A DNA stretch of 64,000 nucleotides from CADEEN01 sp963706685 (GTDB lineage: Bacteria; Pseudomonadota; Gammaproteobacteria; Burkholderiales; Burkholderiaceae_C). The notes under the pieces are model-generated. The model saw only the letters and a list, made by a program, of their open reading frames with translations. It had not been told where the DNA came from and did no database searches. Every line of letters starts with the position of its first letter. The first letter of the stretch is position 1. The DNA is taken from positions 124,001 through 188,000 of the forward strand of contig CAVPMY010000004.1 of NCBI GenBank assembly GCA_963706685.1, read 5' to 3'. Positions 12,201-18,061 of this stretch are shown here, piece by piece. Position numbers and translations under genes: made by a program.

Positions 12201-12658
12201 GCCGGGTGCACACGGTCCGCGCCGGCCAGCTCCTGCACCTCGCGGTACTGGGGGAACAGTGCCAAAGGCGACACGGGCTTGGAGGCCAGCAGGCGCGACA
12301 GGTAGTCGAGCAGCGCAAACGAGGCCTGCTCGATAGTCTCGACATGCTTGGCGCCGAGCTTGATGGGGCGCGACGCGCTCAACTTCTGCAACGCCGCTTC
12401 CGAGGCCCGCAAGACCTGCGCGGCTGTCGGCATGCCGACCAGTTCGAGTGCGCCCACGCTCTGATGGAGTTGGGCACGCGCCGTGCGCAGCACGCTCGGA
12501 TCGACCGCATCGACGTCCGAGCCGGCCACGGCGTCGGCCTCTTTCAGGTAGCGGCGCAGCGCCTTGTGCGCCGTCTCGAGCGACAGACGCAGCTCGTCAT
12601 GCACCCAGGCCAGCGCGGAAAGGTCTTCGATCGTCTCGGTGTCGTTCAGGAGGTCCAT
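6290..12658 (-). CDS. pilL: Type IV pilus chemosensory hybrid histidine kinase, PilL/ChpA-type CheA with multiple Hpt domains
   Basis: A 2,122-residue CheA-like kinase of the type IV pilus (Chp) pathway. Clear Hpt phosphotransfer sites occur at about His772 (HTLKGSARMVGL), His1056 (AHSLAGNSATVGF) and His1333 (HTLKGGARLAGA). At least two weaker Hpt-like segments occupy the first 700 residues. An Ala/Pro/Glu-rich linker (about 1150-1260) includes repeats of DDAPVD. The kinase core has an N-box (HLLRNCVTHGIEM, near 1686) and a G-box (GRGVGMDVVRND, near 1783), followed by a CheW-like domain. A C-terminal receiver has Asp pair 2003-2004, phospho-acceptor Asp near 2048 (LSDIEMPRMDGF) and Lys near 2099. 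Size and order match ChpA/PilL proteins. It is the last gene of the pilGHIJL operon, after a hairpin-rich spacer. Confidence 0.95.
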   Translation of the reverse strand: MDLLNDTETIEDLSALAWVHDELRLSLETAHKALRRYLKEADAVAGSDVDAVDPSVLRTARAQLHQSVGALELVGMPTAAQVLRASEAALQKLSASRPIKLGAKHVETIEQASFALLDYLSRLLASKPVSPLALFPQYREVQELAGADRVHPADLWPHDWQWREVASNGAQPRVLDAALRSEVESLTLGLMRQGSGEPAQALSSVFAGLAAGSDKKRRHMGTLWHLAAAFFEAQGQRLLVPDIYSKRIASRLLAQLRMSEHVDDSSARPNAGADVSQRLAQDLLFYCAQASSPGDGRSAQRLAAVRQAWNLGRRAPVDYLVTTLGRHDPAAIVQAKKRVHAAKESWAAVAGSELHRLSSLNEQFALVGESLRKLYPAGDHLGNALSAAAAQVVQSGTVPAPMLAMEVATAVLFLEASLDDGDFDHPAQAERVQRLAARIQKVSHGGRPEPLDVWMEVLYRRVSDRQTMGSVVQELKGSLAEAEKAIDLYFRETAQAELLHPVPSQLNSMRGVFSVLGLDQASQAVVRMRDDVEALVAAAKNAVTPDAAITERLTTNLGALGFLIDMLNVQPAMAKALFAFDAAAGQLRAVMATHGRTRFVASAGGEQQPTAQAPVEPRLIEQAQSLGQAAAHLDVPLVEVRHELDRLSQEAMVADQPVLAETMQQVKSAFEVAINDDERRAVREELAQAMTDFVHSTAAAKLDELPASTRPMPLLPSAPTPAGQTGLEDDAEMREVFLEEAREVIGNANAALAALAEDGSDVSEMTTVRRAFHTLKGSARMVGLTAFGEAGWDCEQLYNARLAEQKGADAPLLALTTDILAYMADWVDAIAAGRAAGHRPADVSAAIQRWRASGSHGKLDAPRPAGSAELDSISRPMALEGLLPDELADKAALAPALAANVQPLEQLLTPESPASFELDLGEAARLEVGGRDALQSLASPEREAGAPSPEVVSAMMSLEFQATNNEPTIEDVPASAPADAASAAGPMQIDSPPQPEPLVEEPAYRMIGALRVGVPLFNIFLNEADEQSRRLGVELAEWSHEFTQRPVGDDAIALAHSLAGNSATVGFTDLSHLARLLEHALMRSQTIGEGNAQESQLFNDSADEIRGLLHQFAAGFLKAPPPALIDRLVDHERIAAERVHAMAERAPSAEAAEAPAPMFEAPVDDAPVDDAPVDEAVDLGQAQDASVAEPAAEPDAAPVDFEPPVIEPMAVEPPVVEPTVAELPVDEAAAFEAPVLEAASLESSVETLGQAEFHALAPLDMTSVAVERRSVARPKSFDGNDDIDAVDVVDVELFPIFQEEAAELLPQLASRMRDWLQQPSSPSAPSACMRTLHTLKGGARLAGAMRLGELAHRLETLIEHLMARQVVNAGDVEGLFTQFDALGNTFERLVAGPLAVDLDLTMPEPVVPHEPLPMRPMPVIAARQAPQIQPEPETAAAAQHDVPAPTEAPRVEPPARPQVPAAQPVAAIDWGRFAASGEPTAAAAALVPRPAAAALSTVRVRAPLLDRLVNHAGEVMIARSRIESEVGTMKGSLGDLTENLERLRSQLRDIELQAESQISSRMEAAKAEGANFDPLEMDRFTRFQELTRMMAESVNDVATVQRSLTRTLQLTEDDLAAQARLARDLQDDLLRTRMVEFESLSDRLYRVARQAAKETHKQVRLDIVGGSIEVDRGVLERMGGAFEHLLRNCVTHGIEMPDERERQGKDPAGQITVSVHHEGNEVSVDFRDDGAGLNLQRIRERGVAAGLVAADAQPTDAELANLIFTPGFSTADSVTELAGRGVGMDVVRNDVNALGGRIETSSAAGQGTNFKLVLPLTTAVTQVVMLRAGASTVAVPATLIDIVRRVPAAEVAAATRRGSFEHGDKSVPFFWFGALLQGSGRSDEVPGRTLTVVIIKSAAQRVALHVDEVIGNQEVVVKNLGQQLERLPGLAGVTLLASGSPALIYNPVALATLYGASARAAMQHAFAVPEAAPAVASTASSVRTPLAPAAAPTPKQAPLVLVVDDSLTVRRVTQRLLTREGYRVTTAKDGLDGLEKLADETPVVVLSDIEMPRMDGFDLVRNLRADTRWAGLPVIMITSRIAEKHREHAAKLGVNHYLGKPYSEDDLLGLVAQYAGQVAMAD

Positions 12659-12698
12659 GCCTGGCCTTCGCGATGTTTGCTTCTTAGGCGGTACGGGG

Positions 12699-12790
12699 CG
12701 GCGTCCAGGCGGACGCCGCGGATCCGGCTTTGCCGGTCCGCTGGCGTTGCCCCCTTGAGGGGGAGCGGCCGACGGCCGCTTCGGGGGTGG
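12699..12790. repeat. Multi-hairpin intergenic repeat, copy 1 (pilJ-pilL spacer)
   Basis: Four hairpins in a row fill the pilJ-pilL spacer: CGGCGTCC/GGACGCCG (12699-12718), GCGGATCCGGC/GCCGGTCCGC (12718-12741), CCCCCTTGAGGGGG (12750-12763) and AGCGGCC/GGCCGCT (12764-12780). Parts recur at 15,770-15,846 and, inverted, at 26,996-27,166, so this is a dispersed REP-like element. No coding capacity is seen. Confidence 0.75.
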
Positions 12791-12796
12791 GCTTGG

Positions 12797-15145
12797 TCAT
12801 GCGATCTTGAATCGCGAGACCGAGGCCTTCAGCTCTTCGGCCGTACGCGACAGCTCGCGCACCATCTGCGCGGTCGAGCGCGTGCCTTCTCCGGTCTGCT
12901 CGGTCACCGCAAAAATGTGCTGGATGTTGCCGGCCACCACGTTGGCCGACTTGGCTTCTTCGGAGGCTTCCTTGGAGATGCGCTCGATCAGCTCGGCCAG
13001 TTCGCGCGTCACGCGGTCGATGTCGGACAACGCACTGCCGGCCGCATCGGACAGCTTGGTGCTTTCGACCACGCCCTGCGTCGAGCGCTCCATGGCGGCC
13101 ACCGCATCCTGGGTGTCGGTCTGAATGGCCTTGACCAGCGCCGCGATCTGCTTGGTGGCATCGCCCGAGCGCTCGGCCAGCCGCTGCACTTCCTCGGCCA
13201 CCACCGAGAAGCCGCGCCCGGCGTCGCCTGCCGAAGCGGCCTGGATCGCGGCGTTCAACGCCAGCACGTTGGTCTGCTCGGTAATGTCGGAAATCAGCTC
13301 GGTGATCTCGCCGATCTCCTGCGAGGACTCGCCCAGGCGCTTGATGCGCTTGGACGTTTCCTGGATCTGCTCGCGCATGGTGTTCATGCCGCCGATGGTG
13401 TTGTCCACGGCCTGGCGGCCGGTCTGCGCTGCCGCCAGGGACTGGCGCGCCACCGAAGCCGTTTGCTGGGCCTGTGTCGAGACGTTGTTGATGCGGCCGG
13501 CCATCTGCAGCACCGACTCGCCGGTCTCGCGAATCTCGCGCAGTTGTTCGGTCGAGGCGGCCAGCAGCTCGGTCGACGTCGATTCGACCTGCAGCGTCGT
13601 GTCGGTGACGCGGCCGACAGCGCCTTGCACCTGCTCGACCAGCATGCGCAACTCTTCGACGGTGTAGTTCACCGAATCGGCGATGGCGCCGGTGATGTCT
13701 TCGGTCACGGTCGCGGTCTGCGTCAGATCACCCTCGGCCACTGTCTGCAATTCGTTCATCAGCCGCAGAATCGCCGCCTGGTTGGCGTCATTGACGCGCT
13801 TGGCTTCGTTCTCCTGGCGCTGCGCCTGCACACGCTGTGACTCGGCGAGCCTGGCGCGCTGGCCCTGGTCGGCAACGAACAGGCGCAACAAGCCGAGCGC
13901 GCTGAGCGCAGCCGCACCCAGACCGAGCAGGATCAGCGCGATGCTGGCCGCACTGAGGCCGCCGCCTTCGACCTTGCTTTGCAGCGTCTCCAATCCCTTG
14001 CGCAGCGGCTCGCTGTCCTTCACCACCGACGCCTGGGCTTCGCGCGCGGCCACCAGGCCCTGCAGGTTGTTCAGGATCGCACTGGCGTCGGTGCGCGTCT
14101 TTTCGTATTGGCTGACAAGCAGCTGCAAGCGCTCCCTGGCCTGCGGATCCTTGGTGCCCGCCAAACGCAGCTCGGCGCTGCCGTTGAGCAGACCGTTGGC
14201 GATTTCGCGGAAGGAGTTCAAGTCCTTGCCGAGCAGGAACACAGCCTCCGGGCTCACGCCTTCGGTGGTCAGGAATTCGTTGGCGCTCTTGCCGATGCGC
14301 TGTGTCAGCATGACCAGCTGGCCCACGGCCGACAGCTCGCTGGCACTGGCCTCCTGCTGCAGCTTCAGCGAGGACACCGTCTCGGCCGTTTCCAGCAGCT
14401 CCGACGACTGGCGGTTGATCGCGCGCAGCGCCAGGCCAACCTGCGTCAACGTCTTTTGCTGCTCCAGCACGGTGGCTGCGTTCTTTTCGGCACGCTCGAC
14501 CAGCGGCATCAGCGGCTCGATCGCGCCCTGTGCGCCGAGCGACACGGCCTTGACGTCGTTGCTGCCGTCCTTGAGGGCGCGCACGTTCTTGCCCAGCACA
14601 TCGGCGCTCTCGCGCACTTCGCCGAACGCGCTGTCGCTGCCCAACAGGGCCTGCGACACCGACTTGGCAAGGCGCTGCGACTGCATCAGCGCCTGGCCCG
14701 TGGCGCCGACCTGCGCCGAGCCTTCGTTGGCCGCACTGACGGCCAGCCAGGAACCGCCGATCAGGCCGCCCAAGCCGAGCGCCAGCACACCGATCAGGGT
14801 GCGCTGCTGCTGCGCCAACGGCAGCCTGCCGATCAGCGGCAGGCCGGTGCCCTCGGCGGCAACGCCTTCGCTGCCGGGCAAGCGGGTCTCGCTGTACTCG
14901 CCGCCGGTTTCGCTGGCGTTGATCTCCGACAGGATCGACGTGTCACCGTTGCCCTGCGTCACCGCCGGGGCCTGCGTGGGCGCGCTCAGGTCGACCGCGC
15001 GCGAGATCACGCCGCCGCCGCCAGCGCCGGCCAGCACCATGTCATCCGGGCGCACCGGCACCACCTCGTCGAACATCGACGCCAGATCGTCATCGCGTCG
15101 ATCGGCATCGCGGCCTTTGCCTTTGAACTTGTCGAGGAAACTCAT
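12797..15145 (-). CDS. pilJ: Type IV pilus methyl-accepting chemotaxis protein PilJ
   Basis: A 782-residue chemoreceptor for the pilus chemosensory pathway. Residues 1-110 form an acidic, probably cytoplasmic head. Transmembrane segments lie near 116-140 and 395-420, with a PilJ-type helical periplasmic domain between them. The cytoplasmic signalling hairpin is near residue 628 (TEQTNVLALNAAIQAASAGD, then AGRGFSVVAEEVQRLAERS); the Gln in AAIQA is common in PilJ. I chose the ATG at 15143-15145 because it has a strong GGAGG site 4-8 bases upstream; the open frame extends further but without support. The stop is followed by the repeat-filled spacer before pilL. Confidence 0.94.
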   Translation of the reverse strand: MSFLDKFKGKGRDADRRDDDLASMFDEVVPVRPDDMVLAGAGGGGVISRAVDLSAPTQAPAVTQGNGDTSILSEINASETGGEYSETRLPGSEGVAAEGTGLPLIGRLPLAQQQRTLIGVLALGLGGLIGGSWLAVSAANEGSAQVGATGQALMQSQRLAKSVSQALLGSDSAFGEVRESADVLGKNVRALKDGSNDVKAVSLGAQGAIEPLMPLVERAEKNAATVLEQQKTLTQVGLALRAINRQSSELLETAETVSSLKLQQEASASELSAVGQLVMLTQRIGKSANEFLTTEGVSPEAVFLLGKDLNSFREIANGLLNGSAELRLAGTKDPQARERLQLLVSQYEKTRTDASAILNNLQGLVAAREAQASVVKDSEPLRKGLETLQSKVEGGGLSAASIALILLGLGAAALSALGLLRLFVADQGQRARLAESQRVQAQRQENEAKRVNDANQAAILRLMNELQTVAEGDLTQTATVTEDITGAIADSVNYTVEELRMLVEQVQGAVGRVTDTTLQVESTSTELLAASTEQLREIRETGESVLQMAGRINNVSTQAQQTASVARQSLAAAQTGRQAVDNTIGGMNTMREQIQETSKRIKRLGESSQEIGEITELISDITEQTNVLALNAAIQAASAGDAGRGFSVVAEEVQRLAERSGDATKQIAALVKAIQTDTQDAVAAMERSTQGVVESTKLSDAAGSALSDIDRVTRELAELIERISKEASEEAKSANVVAGNIQHIFAVTEQTGEGTRSTAQMVRELSRTAEELKASVSRFKIA

Positions 15146-15188
15146 GAGGCCTCCAGTGATATTTGCGTAATGGGTTGAAGGCGTCGGC

Positions 15189-15716
15189 TCAGGCGACGAT
15201 GGAAAGGAAGTGCTCGTCCTGGGCCAGACGGGCCAGATCGAGGCTTTGCCAGCTGCGCTGGCCCGGGTCGAGCAGGACCGGGCCGGCGAATGCCGGACGA
15301 CCCGCGCCATCGCTCGGCGCGACCGTCATCTGATCGCTGCTGCGCAAGCCGGCCAGGCGGTCGACGAGCAGGGCACAGTTCAGGCCGAGCACAGCACCGA
15401 AGGCCACCAAACGAGACTGCTCACGAATCGCTTCAGCTGTCGGCACCTCGGGCAAGCCAAGAAAACGCGCCAGATCGACCACGCCATGCAAGCCGCCGCG
15501 CAGATTGGCCACGCCGACAAACCAGGGCTGCGTGTGCGGCACGGGCATCATTGCCGTCGGCGCAAAGATCTCGCCAGCCTGTTCGAGCGGCAGCAGCAAG
15601 CCGTGACCGCGGCACTCGACCGCCAGCCACGATTGGCCGCGCTGCTCGCGGCGCGCCGCCTGCATGCGCTCCGCCAGGCGGGTCTGCAACTCGCGCAGGG
15701 CTTCGCGGTTAGCCAT
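15189..15716 (-). CDS. pilI: CheW-like adaptor PilI
   Basis: A 175-residue single CheW domain that couples the PilJ receptor to the PilL kinase. Typical features are WLAVECRGHGLLLPLEQAGE, the NLRG turn in WFVGVANLRGGLHGVVDL, and LGLNCALLVDRLAGLR. A GGAGGCGC ribosome-binding site precedes the ATG at 15714-15716. It lies between pilH and pilJ in the same direction, but a 134-base repeat-containing spacer separates it from pilH. Confidence 0.92.
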   Translation of the reverse strand: MANREALRELQTRLAERMQAARREQRGQSWLAVECRGHGLLLPLEQAGEIFAPTAMMPVPHTQPWFVGVANLRGGLHGVVDLARFLGLPEVPTAEAIREQSRLVAFGAVLGLNCALLVDRLAGLRSSDQMTVAPSDGAGRPAFAGPVLLDPGQRSWQSLDLARLAQDEHFLSIVA

Positions 15717-15769
15717 TCAGCGCCTCCAGCGCAAGACACAAGCACCAGCCGGCGCGAATATCCAGGCAA

Positions 15770-15846
15770 ACGCCGCGGATCCGGCGTTGCCGGTCCGCTG
15801 GCGAGCCTTGCAGGCCGCGTGGTCGCGTGACGCTCCGGGGGTGGTT
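15770..15846. repeat. Multi-hairpin intergenic repeat, copy 2 (pilH-pilI spacer)
   Basis: The core ACGCCGCGGATCCGGC, then GTTGCCGGTCCGCTGGCG, matches copy 1 at 12,714-12,745 almost base for base, including the GCGGATCCGGC/GCCGGTCCGC hairpin. The 3' half (15,805-15,846) differs from copy 1 except for the closing CGGGGGTGG. It fills the pilH-pilI spacer. Confidence 0.75.
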
Positions 15847-15850
15847 CATC

Positions 15851-16216
15851 TCAATCGAAGCTCTTGATCTTGCCCAGCAGCTCGTCGGTATCGACCGGCT
15901 TGACGACGTAATCGCGCGCGCCCTGGCGCATGCCCCAGACCTTGTCGGTCTCCAGACCCTTGCTGGTGCACATGATCACCGGCACGTCGGCAAAGCGCGG
16001 GTCGCGAGTGATCGCACGGGTGAGCTGGAAGCCGTTCTGGCCCGGCATCACCACGTCCATCAGGATCAGGTCGGGCTTTTCTTCGCCCAGGCGGCGCATC
16101 GCGTCTACGCCGTTCTCGGCGCTGCGCACCGCGTAGCCGCGCTTGGTCAGCAGCTCGGTGAGGTGGTGAAGTTCGGTTTTGCTGTCGTCAACCAGCAGGA
16201 TTTTTTGGATGGTCAT
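15851..16216 (-). CDS. pilH: Type IV pilus response regulator PilH
   Basis: A 121-residue stand-alone receiver domain. The acidic pair is in ILLVDDSKTE, the phospho-acceptor Asp in LILMDVVMPGQNGFQ, the conserved Thr/Ser in VIMCTSKGLETDKVW and the Lys in YVVKPVD. As the second of two CheY-like genes before pilI, it corresponds to PilH, which in Pseudomonas links the kinase to the retraction branch; that role is by family analogy. It begins 34 bases after the pilG stop. Confidence 0.9.
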   Translation of the reverse strand: MTIQKILLVDDSKTELHHLTELLTKRGYAVRSAENGVDAMRRLGEEKPDLILMDVVMPGQNGFQLTRAITRDPRFADVPVIMCTSKGLETDKVWGMRQGARDYVVKPVDTDELLGKIKSFD

Positions 16217-16250
16217 CGTGATTTCGCGAAGTGCGTGAGGAGGGCGAACA

Positions 16251-16670
16251 TCAGACTGCGGCCGGTGCTTCGACGCGCCGGCTGAATTGCTGCACCGCCC
16301 GCAGCAGTTGTTCTTTCGTGAAGGGCTTGGTCAAGTAGTCCTCGGAGCCGACCATGCGCCCGCGCGCCTTGTCGAACAAGCCGTCCTTGGACGACAACAT
16401 GATCACAGGCACATGCGCGAAGCGCGGATTGCGCTTGATGATGGCGCAGGTCTGGTAGCCGTCGAGTCGCGGCATCAGGATGTCGCAGAAGATCAGCTCG
16501 GGGCCGTGGTCGTTGACCTTGGCCAGGGCATCGAAGCCGTCCTCGGCCAGCACCACCAGATGGCCACCCTGCCCGAGAAAGATTTCGGCGCTGCGACGGA
16601 TCGTGTTGCTGTCGTCGATGACGAGCACCTTGACGCCGGCGGCGTTGGCGGCTTGGATCGGGGCGTTCAT
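16251..16670 (-). CDS. pilG: Type IV pilus response regulator PilG
   Basis: A 139-residue CheY-like receiver and first gene of the pil chemosensory operon. It shows VLVIDDSNTIRRSAEIFL, phospho-acceptor Asp in LIFCDILMPRLDGYQT, VIMLSSKDGLFDKARG and YLTKPFTKEQLL. It has a short N-terminal lead (MNAPIQAANAAG) typical of PilG. In the Pseudomonas Chp system PilG promotes pilus extension; here this is inference. Rubredoxin lies 68 bases upstream on the same strand, so the operon may be read through from the rubredoxin promoter. Confidence 0.9.
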   Translation of the reverse strand: MNAPIQAANAAGVKVLVIDDSNTIRRSAEIFLGQGGHLVVLAEDGFDALAKVNDHGPELIFCDILMPRLDGYQTCAIIKRNPRFAHVPVIMLSSKDGLFDKARGRMVGSEDYLTKPFTKEQLLRAVQQFSRRVEAPAAV

Positions 16671-16738
16671 CTGGCGGCAGCTCCTTGGGCAGTTCGCACG
16701 GTGTCATGACGCGTCGCGCGTTGCCGCGAGGCGCTTGT

Positions 16739-16915
16739 TCATATCTGCACCATCTCGAAGTCCTCCTTGCGCGCACCACATTCCGGGCAGGTCCAGTTCA
16801 TGGGCACATCGGCCCACGCCGTTCCGGCGGCCAGTCCATGTTCGGGATCGCCGGCGGCTTCGTCATAAATCCAGCCGCAGATCAGGCACATCCAGGTACG
16901 AGAAGGTTCGGTCAC
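16739..16915 (-). CDS. Rubredoxin
   Basis: A 58-residue rubredoxin, a small one-iron electron carrier. The GTG start at 16913-16915 opens VTEPSRTWMCLICGWIYDEA; the iron ligands are Cys10 and Cys13 (CLIC) and Cys43 and Cys46 (CPEC). The core GDPEHGLAAGTAW and the Trp in NWTCPECG are standard for the family. The stop is TGA at 16739-16741. It faces away from thiD, an arrangement common in Burkholderiales. No clear Shine-Dalgarno site is visible. Its redox partner is unknown. Confidence 0.93.
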   Translation of the reverse strand: MTEPSRTWMCLICGWIYDEAAGDPEHGLAAGTAWADVPMNWTCPECGARKEDFEMVQI

Positions 16916-16932
16916 GAGAGCGTGTCAATCAC

Positions 16933-16952
16933 TACAATGCGGGGCTATTGTA
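16933..16952. promoter_or_regulatory. Symmetrical -10 pair between rubredoxin and thiD
   Basis: TACAAT at 16933-16938 (plus) and its mirror ATTGTA at 16947-16952 (TACAAT on the minus strand) form a perfect 6-base inverted repeat with an 8-base centre. Each would serve as a -10 box for one of the two divergent genes. The -35 boxes are weak; TTGGAT on the minus strand is 19 bases away. An operator is the alternative reading. Confidence 0.4.
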
Positions 16953-17101
16953 TGGAGCGAAAAAACGAGAAATCCAAGCGCTGCTAGGCACATACGGTAC
17001 TTTCTTCACATTACGCTGGAGGTCTTCTTCGGCTCCTTTGGCGATTGCCTAGAACATCACATGAACCGCTTGCAGCCGCTCGCCGGGCGCGTCCTCCGCC
17101 G

Positions 17102-18061
17102 ATGAACCCCGATCCTTCCGTTGTCGATCCCGGCTCGGTGATGGCCGAAGAGCCGCCGGCGCCGGCCTGCGTCATGAGCTTCAACGCCAGCGACGCATCG
17201 GGGGCCGGTGGCAGTGCCGGCGACGTGGCCACGATGTCGGCCATGGGTGCGCACACGCTGCCGGTGATCACGTCGATCGTGCTGCGCGACAGTGCGGAGG
17301 TCTTCGATCAGCACCCGCTCGAGGCCGAGCATGTGGCCGAGCAGGCGCGCACGATCCTCGAAGACGTGACGCTTGCGGCCTGGAAGGTCGGCTTTCTCGG
17401 CAATGCCGACAATGTCGCCGCCGTCGCGGAGGTCCTCGCCGACTACCCCGATGTACCGCTGGTGGCCTACATGCCCAGTCTCGGCTGGGTCGACGAAGAC
17501 GAGTTGCAGAACTACATGGAGGCGTTTCGCGAGCTCATTCTGCCGGCGGCCGAAGTGCTGGTCGGCAACCACAAGACGCTGACCGACTTCCTGCTGCCTG
17601 ATTGGGACAACGAGCGCGCGCCCTCGGCGCGCGAACTGGCCGTGGCCGCGGGCGAACACGGCACGCGTTTCGTGTTGGTCACCGGCGTGATGTTGCCCGC
17701 CAAAGGCAAGGAACAGTGGATCGACAACGTGCTGGCGTCGCCGCAAGGCGCGCTGACCGGCGAGAAGTTCGAGCTCTTCGAAGCCGGCTTTGTCGGCGCG
17801 GGCGACACGCTGTCGGCCGCGCTCGCCGCATTGCTGGCCTCGGGCGCAGAACTGTCGGCCGCCGTCGGCGAGGCGTTGCAGTTTCTCGATCAGAGCCTGG
17901 ACGCGGGTTTTCGTCCCGGCATGGGCAACGTCGTCCCCGATCGTTTCTTCTGGGCGCTGCCGCCGCCGGAAGACGGCACTGCGCCGCCCGATGGCGAGGC
18001 CGGCGCCGAGCCCGGCGACGACATCGGCCTGCCGCCCGGAGCGTCGCGCCGTGTCCACTAA
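17102..18061 (+). CDS. thiD: Phosphomethylpyrimidine kinase-family protein (ThiD-like)
   Basis: A 319-residue ribokinase-fold enzyme of the HMP/HMP-phosphate kinase family, acting in thiamine pyrimidine synthesis. The N-terminal substrate/ATP region reads SFNASDASGAGGSAGDVAT, then MSAMGAHTLPVITSIVLRDS. The C-terminal anion hole and base are in GFVGAGDTLSAALAALL. The central WKVGFLGNADNV and EVLVGNHKTLTDFL also fit. The C-terminus has an acidic Pro-rich tail of about 25 residues. I start at ATG 17102; an in-frame start at 17045 is possible but poorly supported. It overlaps hemL by 11 bases, a pairing common in betaproteobacteria. No TPP riboswitch is visible upstream. Confidence 0.85.
   Translation: MNPDPSVVDPGSVMAEEPPAPACVMSFNASDASGAGGSAGDVATMSAMGAHTLPVITSIVLRDSAEVFDQHPLEAEHVAEQARTILEDVTLAAWKVGFLGNADNVAAVAEVLADYPDVPLVAYMPSLGWVDEDELQNYMEAFRELILPAAEVLVGNHKTLTDFLLPDWDNERAPSARELAVAAGEHGTRFVLVTGVMLPAKGKEQWIDNVLASPQGALTGEKFELFEAGFVGAGDTLSAALAALLASGAELSAAVGEALQFLDQSLDAGFRPGMGNVVPDRFFWALPPPEDGTAPPDGEAGAEPGDDIGLPPGASRRVH

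Noticed and set aside
10574..13840. A 1,088-codon plus-strand open frame opposite pilL and pilJ
   Set aside because: It crosses two real genes and their repeat-filled spacer and shows only low-complexity composition.
16916..17101. A TPP riboswitch before thiD
   Set aside because: I looked for the conserved CTGAGA and ACCTGA-type stretches of the thi-box and did not find them.
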